The position numbers were made by a program, and so were the translations under genes. DNA of 64,000 nucleotides, from assembly GCA_966211305.1 (NCBI GenBank), contig CBIHPC010000008.1:13688-77687 (forward strand), written 5' to 3'. The stretch is from Niastella sp966211305. Its GTDB lineage: Bacteria; Bacteroidota; Bacteroidia; Chitinophagales; Chitinophagaceae. This document shows positions 62,832-64,000 of the stretch, piece after piece (within the stretch, counting starts at the first letter, position 1; every line of letters begins with the position of its first letter). The notes below the pieces were generated by a model, which was not told the origin of the DNA, made no database searches, and saw only the letters and a list, made by a program, of their open reading frames with translations.

Positions 62832-63560
62832 TTAACCTGTTTTTCTGTGAAGCCGGTCAATGACAACAGGTTCCTGGCCGATAGCAACGAATTTCCCATT
62901 CATGAGGGCTACTTCCCAGCTACCAGGTCTTCCGTTCCTTACTTTCAGCAACTCAACCTTCCAGCATGGGAAACCAACGCCTGGTAATTCATCGGGTATA
63001 ATGCCTGGTAATGCAGTTATTTTCCACCGGGTAAGACAGGCATTCGTTGTGTAGCGCTCCTTTTTATTGAAAAGAAAACCTGTAACCCGGCTTTGCTCTA
63101 CAGCGAGTTGAAAACGCCTGCTGGCCATAAAGTTTATATCAGTCATTTCGCCAACGACCGCGGCCAGGCCATGAAGTTTCAATGCTTCATCCATTGCCCA
63201 GGCAACTTCTTTTTGATTTTTAAGATCGATGAAAACAACTCTATGCGGGTCGATACGAAAATGTTTCAATGCAGGCGGGAAAATGGTGCGGGAATCGCTG
63301 ATCCACAAAACTACGCCATTATCGCCCATGAGGTTTGAAATAACGGGCGCAATAAAACCAGTGGCGGCTGCCTGGTTAACCATACCGGCGCTCACCAGTT
63401 CATGTATGGCGCCTACGGGGAACCTGCCATCAGGAAAAGCTTCAGTGATGGGTCCCAGGTCAATATTCAGGGGTATTTTGCCCAATGCAGTTCTGTATCC
63501 CTGTAATTCAAGGATCTCATTTTCAAGCTTTTTTATAATATCCGACTTTTGGTTGGGCAT
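62832..63560 (-). CDS. imuA: ImuA, RecA-like mutasome protein
   Basis: 242 residues. The RecA-like core shows GRFPVGAIHELVS in the P-loop area without a GKT motif, then VVLWISDS and SRVTGFLFNKKE. Such degenerate ATPase-like proteins head imuA-imuB-dnaE2 operons and interact with ImuB and DNA. It is the first gene of the operon, one base before imuB. A minus-strand TATTTTTG box at 63591-63598 and an overlapping inverted repeat lie right upstream, so the operon is probably damage- or stress-regulated. Alternative annotations (SulA-like or hypothetical protein) refer to the same family. Confidence 0.9.
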   Translation of the reverse strand: MPNQKSDIIKKLENEILELQGYRTALGKIPLNIDLGPITEAFPDGRFPVGAIHELVSAGMVNQAAATGFIAPVISNLMGDNGVVLWISDSRTIFPPALKHFRIDPHRVVFIDLKNQKEVAWAMDEALKLHGLAAVVGEMTDINFMASRRFQLAVEQSRVTGFLFNKKERYTTNACLTRWKITALPGIIPDELPGVGFPCWKVELLKVRNGRPGSWEVALMNGKFVAIGQEPVVIDRLHRKTG

Positions 63561-63590
63561 GTGTTGGCGGATTTAAAGGAATCTCCGGCA

Positions 63591-63613
63591 CAAAAATACT
63601 AATTATTTTAGTA
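63591..63613 (-). promoter_or_regulatory. imuA promoter box with overlapping inverted repeat (candidate operator)
   Basis: On the minus strand TATTTTTG (63591-63598) matches TAnnTTTG. TACTAA (63597-63602) and TTAGTA (63608-63613) form an inverted repeat with a five-base spacer, placed between the -7 box and the -33 position. The expected transcript start is about 25 bases before the imuA ATG. Repressor identity is unknown. Confidence 0.4.
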
Positions 63614-63617
63614 ATCA

Positions 63618-63899
63618 GTGCTAATAAAAGTGGTTGATGTGACCGGTGATTTTTCCCTTGACATGGTAATTATTCCATATCCCGTAAGCCCCAGAGCTGG
63701 CCGCGATGTAACCAGGGCAGATCAACCGGTGGGTTCGCACCGGGTTACATCTGACCAGTTATTGCTTGACGCTCCGGCCAACCCGTCGACTGCAAAAAGT
63801 TCTATTGAACAGGAAACTACGATCGATGTGTATGGTGCATCCGGGGATTATCTTTTTGTTGAACACAAGGGGTTGAATGGATGGATACGGAAACTTTAG
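63618..63899 (+). CDS. Small SH3-like (SH3b) protein, uncertain start
   Basis: 93 codons from a GTG at 63618; an internal ATG at 63663 is another start. The C-terminal half (LLLDAPANPSTAKSSIEQE then TTIDVYGASGDYLFVEHKGLNGWIRKL) follows the pattern of bacterial SH3 domains, with the closing G-W-I after a Y-x-F-V strand. No signal peptide is visible from either start. It is divergent from imuA, sharing the short promoter region. It may be a complete small protein or a degraded remnant. Confidence 0.4.
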   Translation: MLIKVVDVTGDFSLDMVIIPYPVSPRAGRDVTRADQPVGSHRVTSDQLLLDAPANPSTAKSSIEQETTIDVYGASGDYLFVEHKGLNGWIRKL

Positions 63900-64000
63900 G
63901 GTTATTATTGCCAAAAAATAGAAACAATTTTTTGTATTGCCAGGCTAATTATATGATGTTCGTACCAAACTTAATACAGGCGTTTTGGCGTGATTGATGA

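Noticed and set aside
1..64000. CRISPR arrays, tRNA or rRNA genes, insertion sequences, prophage or defence islands
   Set aside because: No regular spaced repeats, cloverleaf-like sequences, transposase, integrase or phage structural motifs were seen on reading; a covariance-model scan would be decisive for small RNAs.

Overview
The window reads as chromosome of a glycan-degrading Bacteroidota, most like the Chitinophagaceae (inferred from gene content, not computed). The signs are three and a half SusC/SusD outer-membrane pairs, two hybrid two-component sensors (HTCS), lipoprotein signals of the form S-C-K/R, two type IX secretion (T9SS) C-terminal tails, TAnnTTTG-like promoter boxes, and almost no Shine-Dalgarno sequences. 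I saw no tRNA, rRNA, CRISPR array, insertion sequence or prophage.

Layout. (1) Bases 1-13168, minus strand: an arabinose/xylose-type polysaccharide utilization locus in the order GH3 (beta-xylosidase-like, PA14) - GH51 arabinofuranosidase - tandem double CE1-type esterase - GH43 - gap - SusC - SusD - start of a second SusC-like receptor cut by the window edge. An HTCS gene (13345-17442, plus strand) is divergent from it. (2) 17567-19564: a T9SS-exported beta-solenoid-like protein of unknown role. (3) 19891-57393, nearly all minus strand: a large locus that fits xyloglucan. It holds a GH74 endo-xyloglucanase with T9SS tail, two GH31 alpha-xylosidase-like enzymes (one with PA14), a GH3 beta-glucosidase, two GH2 enzymes, a GH29 fucosidase overlapping a sugar mutarotase gene, a carboxylesterase, two SusC/SusD pairs, an SGBP-B-like glycan-binding lipoprotein, a second unknown lipoprotein and a second HTCS. 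(4) 57811-58032: a small disordered protein. (5) 58136-63560: the imuA-imuB-dnaE2 mutasome operon, with a small SH3-like ORF divergent from it.

How it fits together. In region 3, GH74 would cut the xyloglucan backbone outside the cell. SGBP and SusC/SusD would bind and import oligosaccharides. GH29, GH2, GH31 and GH3 would strip fucose, galactose, xylose and glucose. The mutarotase would equilibrate the released 6-deoxy sugar. Four operon heads in region 3 share a 12-bp element repeated directly at exactly 22-bp spacing with a conserved GG between the copies. It is absent from the other upstream regions I read, so I propose it as the HTCS regulon site.

Damage and rearrangement. The SusC at 37032-40212 has a one-base frameshift near its 3' end. 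Around 28.6-29.6 kb two gene remnants, a minus-strand C-terminal tail with its terminator and a plus-strand GH29 C-terminal half, have their broken 5' ends facing each other, which marks an old rearrangement junction.
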